Positions 7,403-14,379 of a stretch of DNA of 20,722 nucleotides are shown piece by piece. A model generated the notes under the pieces. It saw only the letters and a program-made list of their open reading frames with translations. It had not been told where the DNA came from and did no database searches. Positions within the stretch are counted from its first letter, which is position 1. Every line of letters begins with the position of its first letter. Source of the stretch: Chloroflexota bacterium. GTDB taxonomy: Bacteria > Chloroflexota > Dehalococcoidia > SM23-28-2 > RBG-16-64-32. The position numbers and the translations under genes were made by a program. Location of the stretch: positions 1 through 20,722 of the forward strand of contig VBEI01000004.1 in NCBI GenBank assembly GCA_005882715.1, given 5' to 3'.

Positions 7403-8113
7403 ATGCGCCGTCCCCTCGTCATATCGCACGCTGCCTGCGGCGGTCACGCACCCGAAAATACGCTGGCCGGCGTGCTCAAGGCTCTGGAGTTGAAGGCGGA
7501 TGGGATCGAGATCGACGTCCAGGCGAGTGCCGATGGAGTGCCCGTCCTCATGCACGATCTGACCGTCGACCGCACTACGAATGGGAGCGGCGAGGTCGCC
7601 AAGATGTCGCTGAAGCAGTTGCATGCACTCGATGCAGGTGGCGAGGCTGTAGCCACGCTTGCCGAGGTGCTGCACTTTACTCGCGCACGAGCGCTGCTAG
7701 TCATCGAGATAAAACAACCCGGCATCGAGAGTCTCATCGCCAGCGTGGTCCGCGAAGCTGACGCCGTCAGCAATGTCATGGTCTGGTCGTTCTTTCCTCA
7801 GGCCCTCGCTGCCATGAGAGCCGCAGAACCGCGAATTCCCGGCGCCTCGTTACTGGCCGCGGAATCACTCTCACGGTGGCCGGAGGCCCGAGAGCGAGCC
7901 TTGCGCCTGGGTCTCCAGGGCGTCAGCGTGTTCTTCGCGGGCATCGACGAGCAACTGGCTCGCGATTGTCAGCGCAGCGGGCTTGCCCTTTATGCCTGGA
8001 CCGTGGACCGGCTCGGCGACATTGCGCGTCTCATCGAACTCGGGATCGACGGCATCTGCACGAACTTCCCCGACCGGGCCGTGGCGCCGCTTCACAGAGA
8101 AGAGCGCTCATGA
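7403..8113 (+). CDS. Glycerophosphodiester phosphodiesterase family protein
   Basis: 236 residues, the usual length of a cytoplasmic GDPD (UgpQ-like) TIM-barrel enzyme; no signal peptide. Key motifs: I-S-H9-A-A-C-G-G-H-A-P-E-N-T at the N-terminus, I-E36-I-D38-V for metal binding, V-L-M-H51-D-L-T-V-D-R-T-T-N-G, and the C-terminal A-W-T-V-D and D-G-I-C-T-N-F-P-D. The family hydrolyses glycerophosphodiesters to glycerol-3-phosphate and an alcohol. The usual N-terminal H-R-G is H-A-A here: the catalytic His remains but the phosphate-binding Arg is gone, so the substrate may differ. It probably has its own leaderless promoter. tRNA-Trp follows 57 bp downstream on the same strand. Confidence 0.9.
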   Translation: MRRPLVISHAACGGHAPENTLAGVLKALELKADGIEIDVQASADGVPVLMHDLTVDRTTNGSGEVAKMSLKQLHALDAGGEAVATLAEVLHFTRARALLVIEIKQPGIESLIASVVREADAVSNVMVWSFFPQALAAMRAAEPRIPGASLLAAESLSRWPEARERALRLGLQGVSVFFAGIDEQLARDCQRSGLALYAWTVDRLGDIARLIELGIDGICTNFPDRAVAPLHREERS

Positions 8114-8121
8114 ACGCTTGC

Positions 8122-8127
8122 TATACT
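8122..8127 (+). promoter_or_regulatory. Extended -10 box (TTGCTATACT) for tRNA-Trp
   Basis: TATACT with TG one base upstream lies 43 bp before the tRNA-Trp gene, just after the end of the GDPD gene. It is the same element as at 2525 and gives the tRNA its own promoter with a 5' leader of about 35 nt. Confidence 0.5.
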
Positions 8128-8169
8128 AGATGCGCGCACCAACGACGGAAAGCGCGATCCACGTATCGT

Positions 8170-8245
8170 AGGGGCGTAGCTCAGCTGGAAGAGCAGCGGT
8201 CTCCAAAACCGCAGGTCGGGGGTTCGAGTCCCTCCGCCCCTGCCA
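8170..8245 (+). tRNA. tRNA-Trp (CCA)
   Basis: A full cloverleaf: acceptor AGGGGCG / CGCCCCT, D stem GCTC/GAGC, anticodon stem GCGGT/ACCGC with loop CTCCAAA (anticodon CCA), and T arm GGGGG-TTCGAGT-CCCTC. Discriminator G at 8242; the 3' CCA (8243-8245) is encoded. Seventeen bases of the anticodon arm recur at 8696-8712. Confidence 0.97.
8201..8217 (+). repeat. 17-nt direct repeat, copy 1 (tRNA-Trp anticodon arm)
   Basis: CTCCAAAACCGCAGGTC, running from the anticodon loop into the variable region of tRNA-Trp. An identical copy lies 495 bp downstream. Chance identity of 17 bases at this distance is very unlikely. Anticodon arms are common crossover cores for tyrosine integrases, so this may be the attachment core. 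Confidence 0.7.
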
Positions 8246-8364
8246 GAGTTTTACGAACGAAATCTATCATTGGGTGCCATCAGAATTGGCGGTTTGTGGC
8301 AGCCTGACAGCAACCGTGACAACAGCGGCCATTCGGAAGACCCTCAAGACGGGTGATTGACAAC

Positions 8365-8401
8365 AGAAAGCCCGTCCCCGTGTGGCGAGGACGGGCCTTC
8401 T
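8365..8401. terminator. Hairpin, probable (bidirectional) terminator
   Basis: GCCCGTCC (8370-8377) pairs with GGACGGGC (8389-8396); the stem extends through one A-C mismatch to AGAA/TTCT. On the minus strand a T-rich TTTCTGTT follows; on the plus strand only CTTCTGTG. It could end the tRNA-Trp transcript and read-through from the diguanylate cyclase gene. Confidence 0.5.
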
Positions 8402-8411
8402 GTGAACTGAT

Positions 8412-8450
8412 GGGGAGGAAAGTAGTCGGGGGCCAATGCGACTCCTCCCC
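8412..8450. other. Second long hairpin
   Basis: GGGGAGG (8412-8418) pairs with CCTCCCC (8444-8450) and AGTCG (8424-8428) with CGACT (8439-8443), with a five-base bulge on the 5' side. It begins only 11 bases after the previous hairpin. No T run follows. Confidence 0.4.
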
Positions 8451-8695
8451 CTCAACGAAGTAAGGCGCCTTATAGCCTCATTACCCTGATTAACGCTCGG
8501 CTGATGGGTGATTCGTCGCGGGGTTATGGCCCAGGACTAGAGGTTATCCGTAGGATATACTGGCCCGATACTACTTCTGAACGCCAACCGTGACAGCAAT
8601 CCCCGCGACTGGTAACGACCCTCAACGAGCGAACGAGCTTATAATCGTTCGTGAACATGACCCTCAGTGACCCTCAGCGACCACGAGGGCGTGAA

Positions 8696-8712
8696 CTCCA
8701 AAACCGCAGGTC
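8696..8712 (+). repeat. 17-nt direct repeat, copy 2
   Basis: Identical to 8201-8217 inside tRNA-Trp. The flanks are not tRNA-like, so the rest of the tRNA 3' half is missing or has diverged. It sits 42 bp beyond the end of the diguanylate cyclase gene; a minus-strand 3' UTR there would be antisense to the tRNA-Trp anticodon arm. Confidence 0.7.
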
Positions 8713-8754
8713 AGAATTGAGCTCTGGCCAACATGCCGTCGTCTGCGCGCTGCT

Positions 8755-10188
8755 TCAGCTGCTGGCAATGCCCGCGTCGACAGCGTTCTCGGCGGGAGCC
8801 GGCATCTCGCCGTCCTTGCGGGCGATGAGAGCATGCCAGTCACCGACGCGGTTCTTACCCGACGATTTGGCCCAGTTCAGCGCCATGTCCGCTCGGTAGA
8901 TCAGCTCCTCGGCCGTCGCTGCCATCTCGGGGTAGGCCGCCACGCCCAGGCTGACGGTGACCTTCTCGGCCTCTTTGTTCTTCGCCACAGCGTCCAGCAG
9001 GCGTTTGGCCACACGCACTGCGTCCTCGTGGCCTGACCGAGTCAGCATGACCGCGAACTCGTCACCGCCATAGCGATAGGCGCAGTCCTGGCCTGCCGTT
9101 TCTGCGATCGTTGACGAAAGCTCGCGCAGCACCTCGTCGCCTTTGAGGTGACCAAGGCTGTCGTTGACCTGCTTGAAGTTGTCGACGTCCAGCATGATCA
9201 AGCTGACCGCCTCATTGCTCTGCTGGGCGTCGGCGATCACCTCACGAATCTTCTGATGGAATTTTCGGTGGTTAAGCAGCCCCGTAAGCGCGTCGCTGGC
9301 CGCCTGCGCTCGCGCTTCTAACAACTGGCGATTGCGCTCCCTTAGCTCTTCGTTCGAAAGGCGAAGCTCCTCGGTGCGCTCCTCCACGGCCGTCATCATG
9401 TGGTTGAGTGCCCCACCGAGCTTGCTCAGCTCCGCTGGCCCTGACACCGGCGCGCGGGCAGTCATGTCTCCTCTGGAGACCTTATTTGCAGTGGCTTCCA
9501 GCGACGAGAGAGGCTGCAAAATTGAGCGCCCAATTAGCACTGAAACGGCCGCGCCCAATGTCAGCCCAACCACGCCCGACGTTACGAGCAGCCAAAACGC
9601 GAGTTCGCCGGAGCGATCAGCATCAGCTTGCAGAGAGGCAACCTCAGCAAGCTCATTCTCTGCGGCCGCCCGCAGATTTTCACGATACTGCAGAAACGGC
9701 ACTACCATCGTGTCTAGCGTGGCCAGCGCACCGGCCCCGTCTCCGGCCGCTCTTTGCGCGACGACTTGCTCGAGGCTCTTGCGCAGTCCGTTGCCCGTGG
9801 CGTCGAGCGCATCCAGCCTCGCCAGCGCCTCGCCGTTGTTTGCGATTCTCTCTCGAGCGCGGACCGTCGCCATGTTGGTGGTGGCCGAATCCGCCGCACT
9901 GATGATTTCGTGGATCCAGATAGGATCGCCGTCCAGGGCGTAGCGCTGAAGCATGAGGCCCGCCGTGCCGACATGCGACTCGGTGCCCTGTAGTAGAAGC
10001 GCGGTGTCGGCCTTCTCCGCCATTTGGGCGCTATCCGCCTGGTACTGCTTTACCATATAGGTCGATCCCGCTACTACCGCAATCAAGATAAGCACGAGCA
10101 GACCGAAACCTGCGACCAAGCCGTTACGTACAGAGTTAATCGGGTTGCCGAACCATTTTCGAGCCGGCGGGGATTCCACCGTTGTCAC
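8755..10188 (-). CDS. Membrane diguanylate cyclase (sensor region - HAMP - GGDEF)
   Basis: 477 residues. Membrane helix 1 is at about 23-47, followed by an external helical sensor region (about 48-195, rich in Ala, Glu and Asp, four-helix-bundle type), membrane helix 2 (about 196-220), HAMP (about 222-274), a coiled coil ending near 298, and a GGDEF domain (about 299-457) with intact G374-G-D-E-F. It should make cyclic di-GMP from GTP in response to an external signal. The product-inhibition site is degraded: the R-x-x-D just before the active site reads A-G-Q-D. The GTG at 10188 is chosen because AGGAGGAG lies eight bases upstream; the open frame runs further to 10602, but that extension lacks coding character and overlaps the divergent CBS gene. 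It ends toward the repeat-rich tRNA-Trp region. Confidence 0.93.
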   Translation of the reverse strand: MTTVESPPARKWFGNPINSVRNGLVAGFGLLVLILIAVVAGSTYMVKQYQADSAQMAEKADTALLLQGTESHVGTAGLMLQRYALDGDPIWIHEIISAADSATTNMATVRARERIANNGEALARLDALDATGNGLRKSLEQVVAQRAAGDGAGALATLDTMVVPFLQYRENLRAAAENELAEVASLQADADRSGELAFWLLVTSGVVGLTLGAAVSVLIGRSILQPLSSLEATANKVSRGDMTARAPVSGPAELSKLGGALNHMMTAVEERTEELRLSNEELRERNRQLLEARAQAASDALTGLLNHRKFHQKIREVIADAQQSNEAVSLIMLDVDNFKQVNDSLGHLKGDEVLRELSSTIAETAGQDCAYRYGGDEFAVMLTRSGHEDAVRVAKRLLDAVAKNKEAEKVTVSLGVAAYPEMAATAEELIYRADMALNWAKSSGKNRVGDWHALIARKDGEMPAPAENAVDAGIASS

Positions 10189-10352
10189 GCCCTGCGCTCC
10201 TCCTTGGCAGCGCCTATGCAGGCTTTGCCTAGATGCTGCAATTGAGGACGGCATGCGCCACGCAATCGTTACACGCTCGATTGGCGTCATTTTCACGCCG
10301 CTAACGTCTCGGGAAGAGGAGGTGTGGCGGGCAACCCTTCGCCCGCTCCTGA

Positions 10353-10358
10353 TATACT
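10353..10358 (+). promoter_or_regulatory. -10 box (TATACT) for the CBS-kor operon
   Basis: TATACT in the 244-bp gap between the divergent diguanylate cyclase and CBS genes, giving a leader of about 68 nt before the TTG at 10433. The context G-A-TATACT-GG matches the other TATACT boxes in the window. No clear -35 box. Confidence 0.4.
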
Positions 10359-10432
10359 GGTGATGGATGATCTGCGGCATCAATGCTGAAATGGAACGCC
10401 GGAGCCCACCGTCCGGCTGGTGAAAAGTCGAA

Positions 10433-10885
10433 TTGCTAAGCGATAAGATTCGGGCCCTCAAGCTGTCTCGCCCACTCACCGTCGAAAGCGGAACGAGCGT
10501 GCGAGAAGTAATTCGGAAGGTGCAGCAGCAAGGTGCCGGCTGCGTCCTCGTATCGAAGAACAACCATCCTGTCGGCATCATGACGGAGCGCGACGTCCTC
10601 ATGAAGATGGTCGCGCGCGACGTCGACTACGATGAACCGGTCGATACCTTCATGACACCAGACCCGCTTACGATGACACCGGATGACACTATCGGCGAGG
10701 CAATCAGCCTGATGAATCGGGAGGGCTTCCGCAATGTACCGATCATCGACCCGGCAAGCGGCGAAGCAATCGCCCTCTTCCGGATTCAAGACGTAATCGA
10801 CTACCTGGCTGAGGCCTACCCGGAGAAGGTCCTGAACCTTCCTCCGATGCCGCACCAGCTTCTCGCCACACCCGAGGGCGCATGA
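10433..10885 (+). CDS. CBS-domain pair protein
   Basis: 150 residues made of two tandem CBS motifs (about 15-70 and 75-135). Signature stretches are V-G-I-M-T-E-R-D-V-L at the end of the first and G-F-R-N-V-P-I-I-D in the second, followed by R-I-Q-D-V-I-D-Y-L. CBS pairs bind adenosine nucleotides or SAM and act as energy sensors or allosteric modules. The TTG at 10433 is the only sensible start, because a TGA lies four codons upstream in frame. The stop overlaps the korA start (ATGA), so it is the first gene of the operon and is coupled to it. A second CBS protein closes the operon, which suggests a role in controlling the oxidoreductase; this is inference. Confidence 0.9.
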   Translation: MLSDKIRALKLSRPLTVESGTSVREVIRKVQQQGAGCVLVSKNNHPVGIMTERDVLMKMVARDVDYDEPVDTFMTPDPLTMTPDDTIGEAISLMNREGFRNVPIIDPASGEAIALFRIQDVIDYLAEAYPEKVLNLPPMPHQLLATPEGA

Positions 10886-12762
10886 CCACAAAAGACGGCC
10901 GTATCGCCCCGCCGAGAAACGGCGAAACGCAGGAACTCGACCGCGTCACTATCCGCTTCGCCGGTGACTCAGGCGATGGTTCACAGGTCGCCGGGCTTCA
11001 GTTCACGAACACCGCCGCGCTGATCGGAAACGACATCAGCACCGTCCCCGACTTCCCTGCCGAAATTCGTGCTCCAGCCGGTTCGTTGCCGGGCGTCAGT
11101 TCGTTCCAGGTAAGCTTCTCCAGTTACGACATCCACACCCCGGGGGACGCCCCAGACGTGCTTGTGGCGATGAACCCCGCGGCCTTGAAGACAAACCTCC
11201 CCGATCTTCCCAAGGGCGGAACGGTCATAGTGAACACAGACGAGTTCACCGACGCCAACTTGCGCAAGGCAGCCTACCAGGCCAACCCGCTCGAAGACGG
11301 CACGCTCTCCGGCTACCGGGTGATCGAGGTGCCCATCACCAGCATGAATGCGCGGGCCCTGAAGGACAGCGGCCTGAACACGAAGCAGATCGACCGCTCG
11401 AAGAACTTCTTCGCGCTCGGCCTGATGTTCTGGCTGTACGAACGCCCTCTCGAGCCGACCCTGCGCTGGATCGACCAGAAGTTCTCGAAGAACCCCGCCG
11501 TATCGACGGCAAACGCCGATACATTGAAGGCCGGCTACCATTTCGGCGAAACGGCCGAGCTCTTCCCGGTGCATTACCGGGTGCCAAAGGCAGATCTCGC
11601 CCCCGGCCGCTATCGAAGTATCACCGGCAACGAGGCGACAGCGCTCGGTTTTCTGGCGGCCTCGCGCCTGACAGGCCGGCCGCTGTTTTACGGCAGCTAC
11701 CCGATCACGCCCGCCAGCGACATTCTTCAGGAGCTCGCGCGGTTCAAGAACTTCGGCGTGAAGACATTCCAGGCCGAGGATGAGATCTCCGCGATCGGTT
11801 CGGCAATCGGCGCCGCCTTTGGCGGCTGCCTCGGCCTTACCGGCACCAGCGGTCCCGGCCTTGCCCTCAAGAGTGAGTCTCTTGGCCTCGCTGTGATGGT
11901 CGAGCTGCCGATTGTCGTCGCTATGATTCAGCGCTCGGGCCCGAGCACGGGAATGCCCACGAAGACCGAGCAGGCAGACTTGCTCCAGGCAATGTTCGGC
12001 CGCAACGGCGAGTGCCCCGTGGCCATCGTCGCGCCGGCGACGCCCGCCGAGTGCTTTGACATGGCGATCGAGGCGTTCCGGATCGCTTTGCGGCATATGG
12101 TGCCCACTATATTCCTGTCCGACGGCTACCTTGGCACCAGCTCGGAGCCCTGGCGTCTGCCCTCCGTGGCTGACTTGCCCACTATGCGGGTCGATTTTGC
12201 GACAGACCCGAAGACCTTCCATCCCTACTCCCGTGATCCTGAGACTCTCGCTCGGCCATGGGCGATCCCCGGCACGCCCGGCTTGGAACATCGTATCGGG
12301 GGGCTCGAAAAGGCCGACATCACTGGGAATGTTAATTACGACGCGGAGAACCACGATCGCATGGTCCGTTTCCGGGCCGAAAAAGTCGCTCGTATCGCCA
12401 ACGACATTCCGGATCTTAAGGTCATCGGCGAAGAAGAGGGCTCGCTGCTGGTGCTCGGGTGGGGCAGCACCTACGGGCCTGCGCTCTCCGCGGTGCAGAG
12501 AGCCCGGACGCGCGGTCTCTCAGTCTCCCACGCCCATCTGCGCTACCTGAACCCCTTCCCAGCCAACCTGGGGGAGGTCATCTCTCGATTCGACCGTATC
12601 CTCATCCCAGAGATGAATCTCGGGCAACTGCTAATGCTCGTGCGCGCCCGCTACCTGGTCGACGCCGTCGGCCTTAATCAGGTAACGGGGCGGCCGTTCA
12701 AGATCGCGCAGATCGAACAGAAAGTCAATGAACTCGTACGAAGTAAGGTGACCGTCGGATGA
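10882..12762 (+). CDS. korA: 2-oxoacid:ferredoxin oxidoreductase, fused gamma-alpha subunit
   Basis: 626 residues. The N-terminal gamma domain (about 20-215) begins with I-R-F-A-G-D-S-G-D-G-S-Q and contains P-D-F-P-A-E-I-R-A-P-A-G-S. The alpha (pyrimidine-binding) domain follows from about 250 with Y273-P-I-T-P-A-S, L-T-G-T-S-G-P-G and Q-R-S-G-P-S-T-G-M-P-T-K-T-E-Q. This is the two-gene KorA/KorB organisation of 2-oxoglutarate:ferredoxin oxidoreductase, but substrate (2-oxoglutarate versus pyruvate or other) is not certain from sequence. With KorB it converts a 2-oxoacid and CoA to acyl-CoA, CO2 and reduced ferredoxin, or the reverse. It overlaps the CBS gene and korB by four bases each. Full length, no lost motif. 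Confidence 0.93.
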   Translation: MTTKDGRIAPPRNGETQELDRVTIRFAGDSGDGSQVAGLQFTNTAALIGNDISTVPDFPAEIRAPAGSLPGVSSFQVSFSSYDIHTPGDAPDVLVAMNPAALKTNLPDLPKGGTVIVNTDEFTDANLRKAAYQANPLEDGTLSGYRVIEVPITSMNARALKDSGLNTKQIDRSKNFFALGLMFWLYERPLEPTLRWIDQKFSKNPAVSTANADTLKAGYHFGETAELFPVHYRVPKADLAPGRYRSITGNEATALGFLAASRLTGRPLFYGSYPITPASDILQELARFKNFGVKTFQAEDEISAIGSAIGAAFGGCLGLTGTSGPGLALKSESLGLAVMVELPIVVAMIQRSGPSTGMPTKTEQADLLQAMFGRNGECPVAIVAPATPAECFDMAIEAFRIALRHMVPTIFLSDGYLGTSSEPWRLPSVADLPTMRVDFATDPKTFHPYSRDPETLARPWAIPGTPGLEHRIGGLEKADITGNVNYDAENHDRMVRFRAEKVARIANDIPDLKVIGEEEGSLLVLGWGSTYGPALSAVQRARTRGLSVSHAHLRYLNPFPANLGEVISRFDRILIPEMNLGQLLMLVRARYLVDAVGLNQVTGRPFKIAQIEQKVNELVRSKVTVG

Positions 12763-13787
12763 CGACCGAAACAGTGACCGAGCCCGTTCCGCTGGCGCGC
12801 AAAGATTTTGTCTCTGACCAGGAGGTCCGCTGGTGCCCGGGCTGCGGCGACTACTCTATCCTCGCGCAAACGCAGAAGTTGATGCCGGATCTCGGCATCC
12901 CGCGCGAGAAGATCGTCTTCATCTCCGGCATCGGCTGCAGCAGCCGGCTGCCGTATTACATGAACACCTACGGTTTCCATAGCATCCACGGGCGTGCCCC
13001 CACGATCGCCACCGGGCTCAAGGCCTCGCGGCCGGACCTCCAGGTCTGGGTCATCACCGGCGACGGTGACGGCCTGAGCATCGGCGGCAATCATCTCCTG
13101 CATATTCTGCGCCGCAACGTGGATGTCGTGATCGTGCTCTTCAACAACCGCATCTATGGGCTGACGAAGGGCCAGTACTCGCCAACGTCCGAGATGGGCA
13201 AGCGCACGAAAAGCTCGCCGATGGGCACCATCGATCACCCCGTGAATCCTTTGAGCGTCGCCCTCGGCGCCGAGGCAACCTTCGTCGCTCGCTCACTCGA
13301 TATCGACGTGCATCATTTGCTCACGACCCTGGACCGGGCGGCTCATCACAAAGGCACGTCATTCGTCGAGGTCTACCAGAACTGCAACGTGTTCAATGAC
13401 GGCGCCTTCATGGAGTTCGCGGACAAGGACGTCCGGCCAGACCGTACGATCACCCTCGAACATGGAAAGCCACTGGTCTTCGGCAAAGACCGGAATAGAG
13501 GTGTCCGCCTCAACGGAACGACCCCCGAAGTCGTCGACCTAGGGAACGACATAGCCGAAGGCGACCTGCTGGTTCACGATGAAACGCGAGAAGACCCCGC
13601 GGTAGCTTACATCCTCTCGCGTATGCAGTACCCACAGTACCCCGTACCAATGGGCGTCTTCCGCGCGGTGCAAAGGCCGACTTACGACGACCTCATGGAC
13701 CAGCAGATCCAGGATGCCATATCGCGCGAAGGCGAGGGCGACCTCGAGGCGCTCCTCAACGAAGGCGACACCTGGACGGTCGAGTAG
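12759..13787 (+). CDS. korB: 2-oxoacid:ferredoxin oxidoreductase, beta subunit
   Basis: 342 residues. It binds thiamine diphosphate and a 4Fe-4S cluster. W-C26-P-G-C29-G-D-Y, G-I-G-C60-S-S-R and Q-N-C209-N-V-F-N-D hold the cluster cysteines. The TPP motif is G101-D-G-D-G-L-S-I-G-G-N ending in N129-N130, followed by G-L-T-K-G-Q-Y-S-P-T-S, typical of this family. There is no separate ferredoxin-like delta subunit here, as is usual for the KorAB type. ATGA overlap with korA; the next gene starts 12 nt after its stop, so all four genes from 10433 to 14318 form one operon. Confidence 0.94.
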   Translation: MTTETVTEPVPLARKDFVSDQEVRWCPGCGDYSILAQTQKLMPDLGIPREKIVFISGIGCSSRLPYYMNTYGFHSIHGRAPTIATGLKASRPDLQVWVITGDGDGLSIGGNHLLHILRRNVDVVIVLFNNRIYGLTKGQYSPTSEMGKRTKSSPMGTIDHPVNPLSVALGAEATFVARSLDIDVHHLLTTLDRAAHHKGTSFVEVYQNCNVFNDGAFMEFADKDVRPDRTITLEHGKPLVFGKDRNRGVRLNGTTPEVVDLGNDIAEGDLLVHDETREDPAVAYILSRMQYPQYPVPMGVFRAVQRPTYDDLMDQQIQDAISREGEGDLEALLNEGDTWTVE

Positions 13788-13799
13788 GAACGACTCACC

Positions 13800-14318
13800 G
13801 TGATTTGCCCCGCCTGTCATTTCGATAACATCGACGGCGCCGACACGTGCGAAAGCTGTGGCCAGGACCTGCGCAATCTAGACCTACCCAGCGCCGAGAG
13901 CGAGTTCGAAGAGCACCTGATGCATGACCCACTCGCCGTCGTTGGCGCGAAGGAAGCCGCCGCCGTGGCGCCCGGAGATCCCGTGCACCTGGCGATCCAC
14001 ATCATGCAGCGGCGCGGTGTCGACTGCGTGCTGGTGGAAAAGGACAACCAGATCGTCGGCATCCTGACCGACCGCGACATCCTCCTCAAGGCAGCCGGCG
14101 ACAAGCTGGACCTGAACGCCGTCCGCGTCCGCGATGTCATGACCCCTGACCCGGTAATCTGCGGCGACCACGACACGCTCGCCATGGCCCTTCACAAGAT
14201 GTCTGTGGGCGGCTTCCGGCACTTGCCCCTCGTGACCAAAGACAGCGAACCGCACGTCGTCTCGATCCAGGACCTCTTCCGGCACATCAGCCACTTCATC
14301 CCCGCCCGCGCATCCTGA
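13800..14318 (+). CDS. Zinc-ribbon plus CBS-pair protein
   Basis: 172 residues. The N-terminus is a short zinc ribbon, C3-P-A-C6 ... C17-E-S-C20-G, followed by an acidic linker (about 25-50) and two CBS motifs (about 50-110 and 110-168) with V-G-I-L-T-D-R-D-I-L and G-G-F-R-H-L-P-L-V. The family logic is nucleotide sensing by the CBS pair, with the ribbon likely mediating protein or nucleic-acid contact. The GTG at 13800 places the first Cys at residue 3, so the ribbon is complete. It is the last gene of the kor operon. It resembles the first CBS protein in the operon in its second half, so the two may be paralogues that pair with each other or with KorAB. Confidence 0.88.
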   Translation: MICPACHFDNIDGADTCESCGQDLRNLDLPSAESEFEEHLMHDPLAVVGAKEAAAVAPGDPVHLAIHIMQRRGVDCVLVEKDNQIVGILTDRDILLKAAGDKLDLNAVRVRDVMTPDPVICGDHDTLAMALHKMSVGGFRHLPLVTKDSEPHVVSIQDLFRHISHFIPARAS

Positions 14319-14365
14319 CCGCGCCTTAATCCCCCGCTGGCTGGCGGATTATCGCCCTCGGGCTG

Positions 14366-14371
14366 TATCCT
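14366..14371 (+). promoter_or_regulatory. -10 box (TATCCT) for the aminotransferase gene
   Basis: TG-TATCCT ends eight bases before the ATG at 14380, again giving a start site almost on the start codon. No Shine-Dalgarno sequence is seen. Weaker than the TATACT boxes. Confidence 0.3.
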
Positions 14372-14379
14372 GTGCTGCG

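Larger units (their letters stand above)
8339..8676 (+). repeat. Four GACCCTCA octamers
   Basis: Exact copies at 8339-8346, 8617-8624, 8659-8666 and 8669-8676. The last two form a tandem ten-base unit (TGACCCTCAG twice), one helical turn apart. All have the same orientation. Such spacing suits protein binding sites, for example integrase arm sites or iterons. Confidence 0.55.
8246..8754. other. 509-bp gene-free, repeat- and hairpin-rich region
   Basis: No supportable gene. Contents: two strong hairpins (8365-8401, 8412-8450); a perfect 12-base palindrome TAAGGCGCCTTA (8461-8472); a TATACT box (8556-8561) with no gene after it; four GACCCTCA octamers; the 11-mer CAACCGTGACA twice (8311-8321, 8585-8595); and the 17-nt tRNA-Trp duplicate at 8696-8712. 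It looks like the attachment region or scar of a mobile element, but no integrase is present. Confidence 0.6.

Noticed and set aside
8339..8676. CRISPR array
   Set aside because: The repeats are only eight bases long and irregularly spaced, with no cas genes.
8651..8899. 82-residue plus-strand open frame
   Set aside because: It begins in the repeat region and runs antisense to the diguanylate cyclase gene; no ribosome site or domain.
10189..10602. N-terminal extension of the diguanylate cyclase to 615 residues
   Set aside because: The extension overlaps the divergent CBS gene and its promoter; AGGAGGAG before GTG 10188 and the first membrane helix soon after mark the true start.
10981..12354. 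457-residue open frame on the minus strand
   Set aside because: It lies wholly antisense to korA; its translation is compositionally biased with no recognisable domain, as expected for a mirror of a GC-rich gene.
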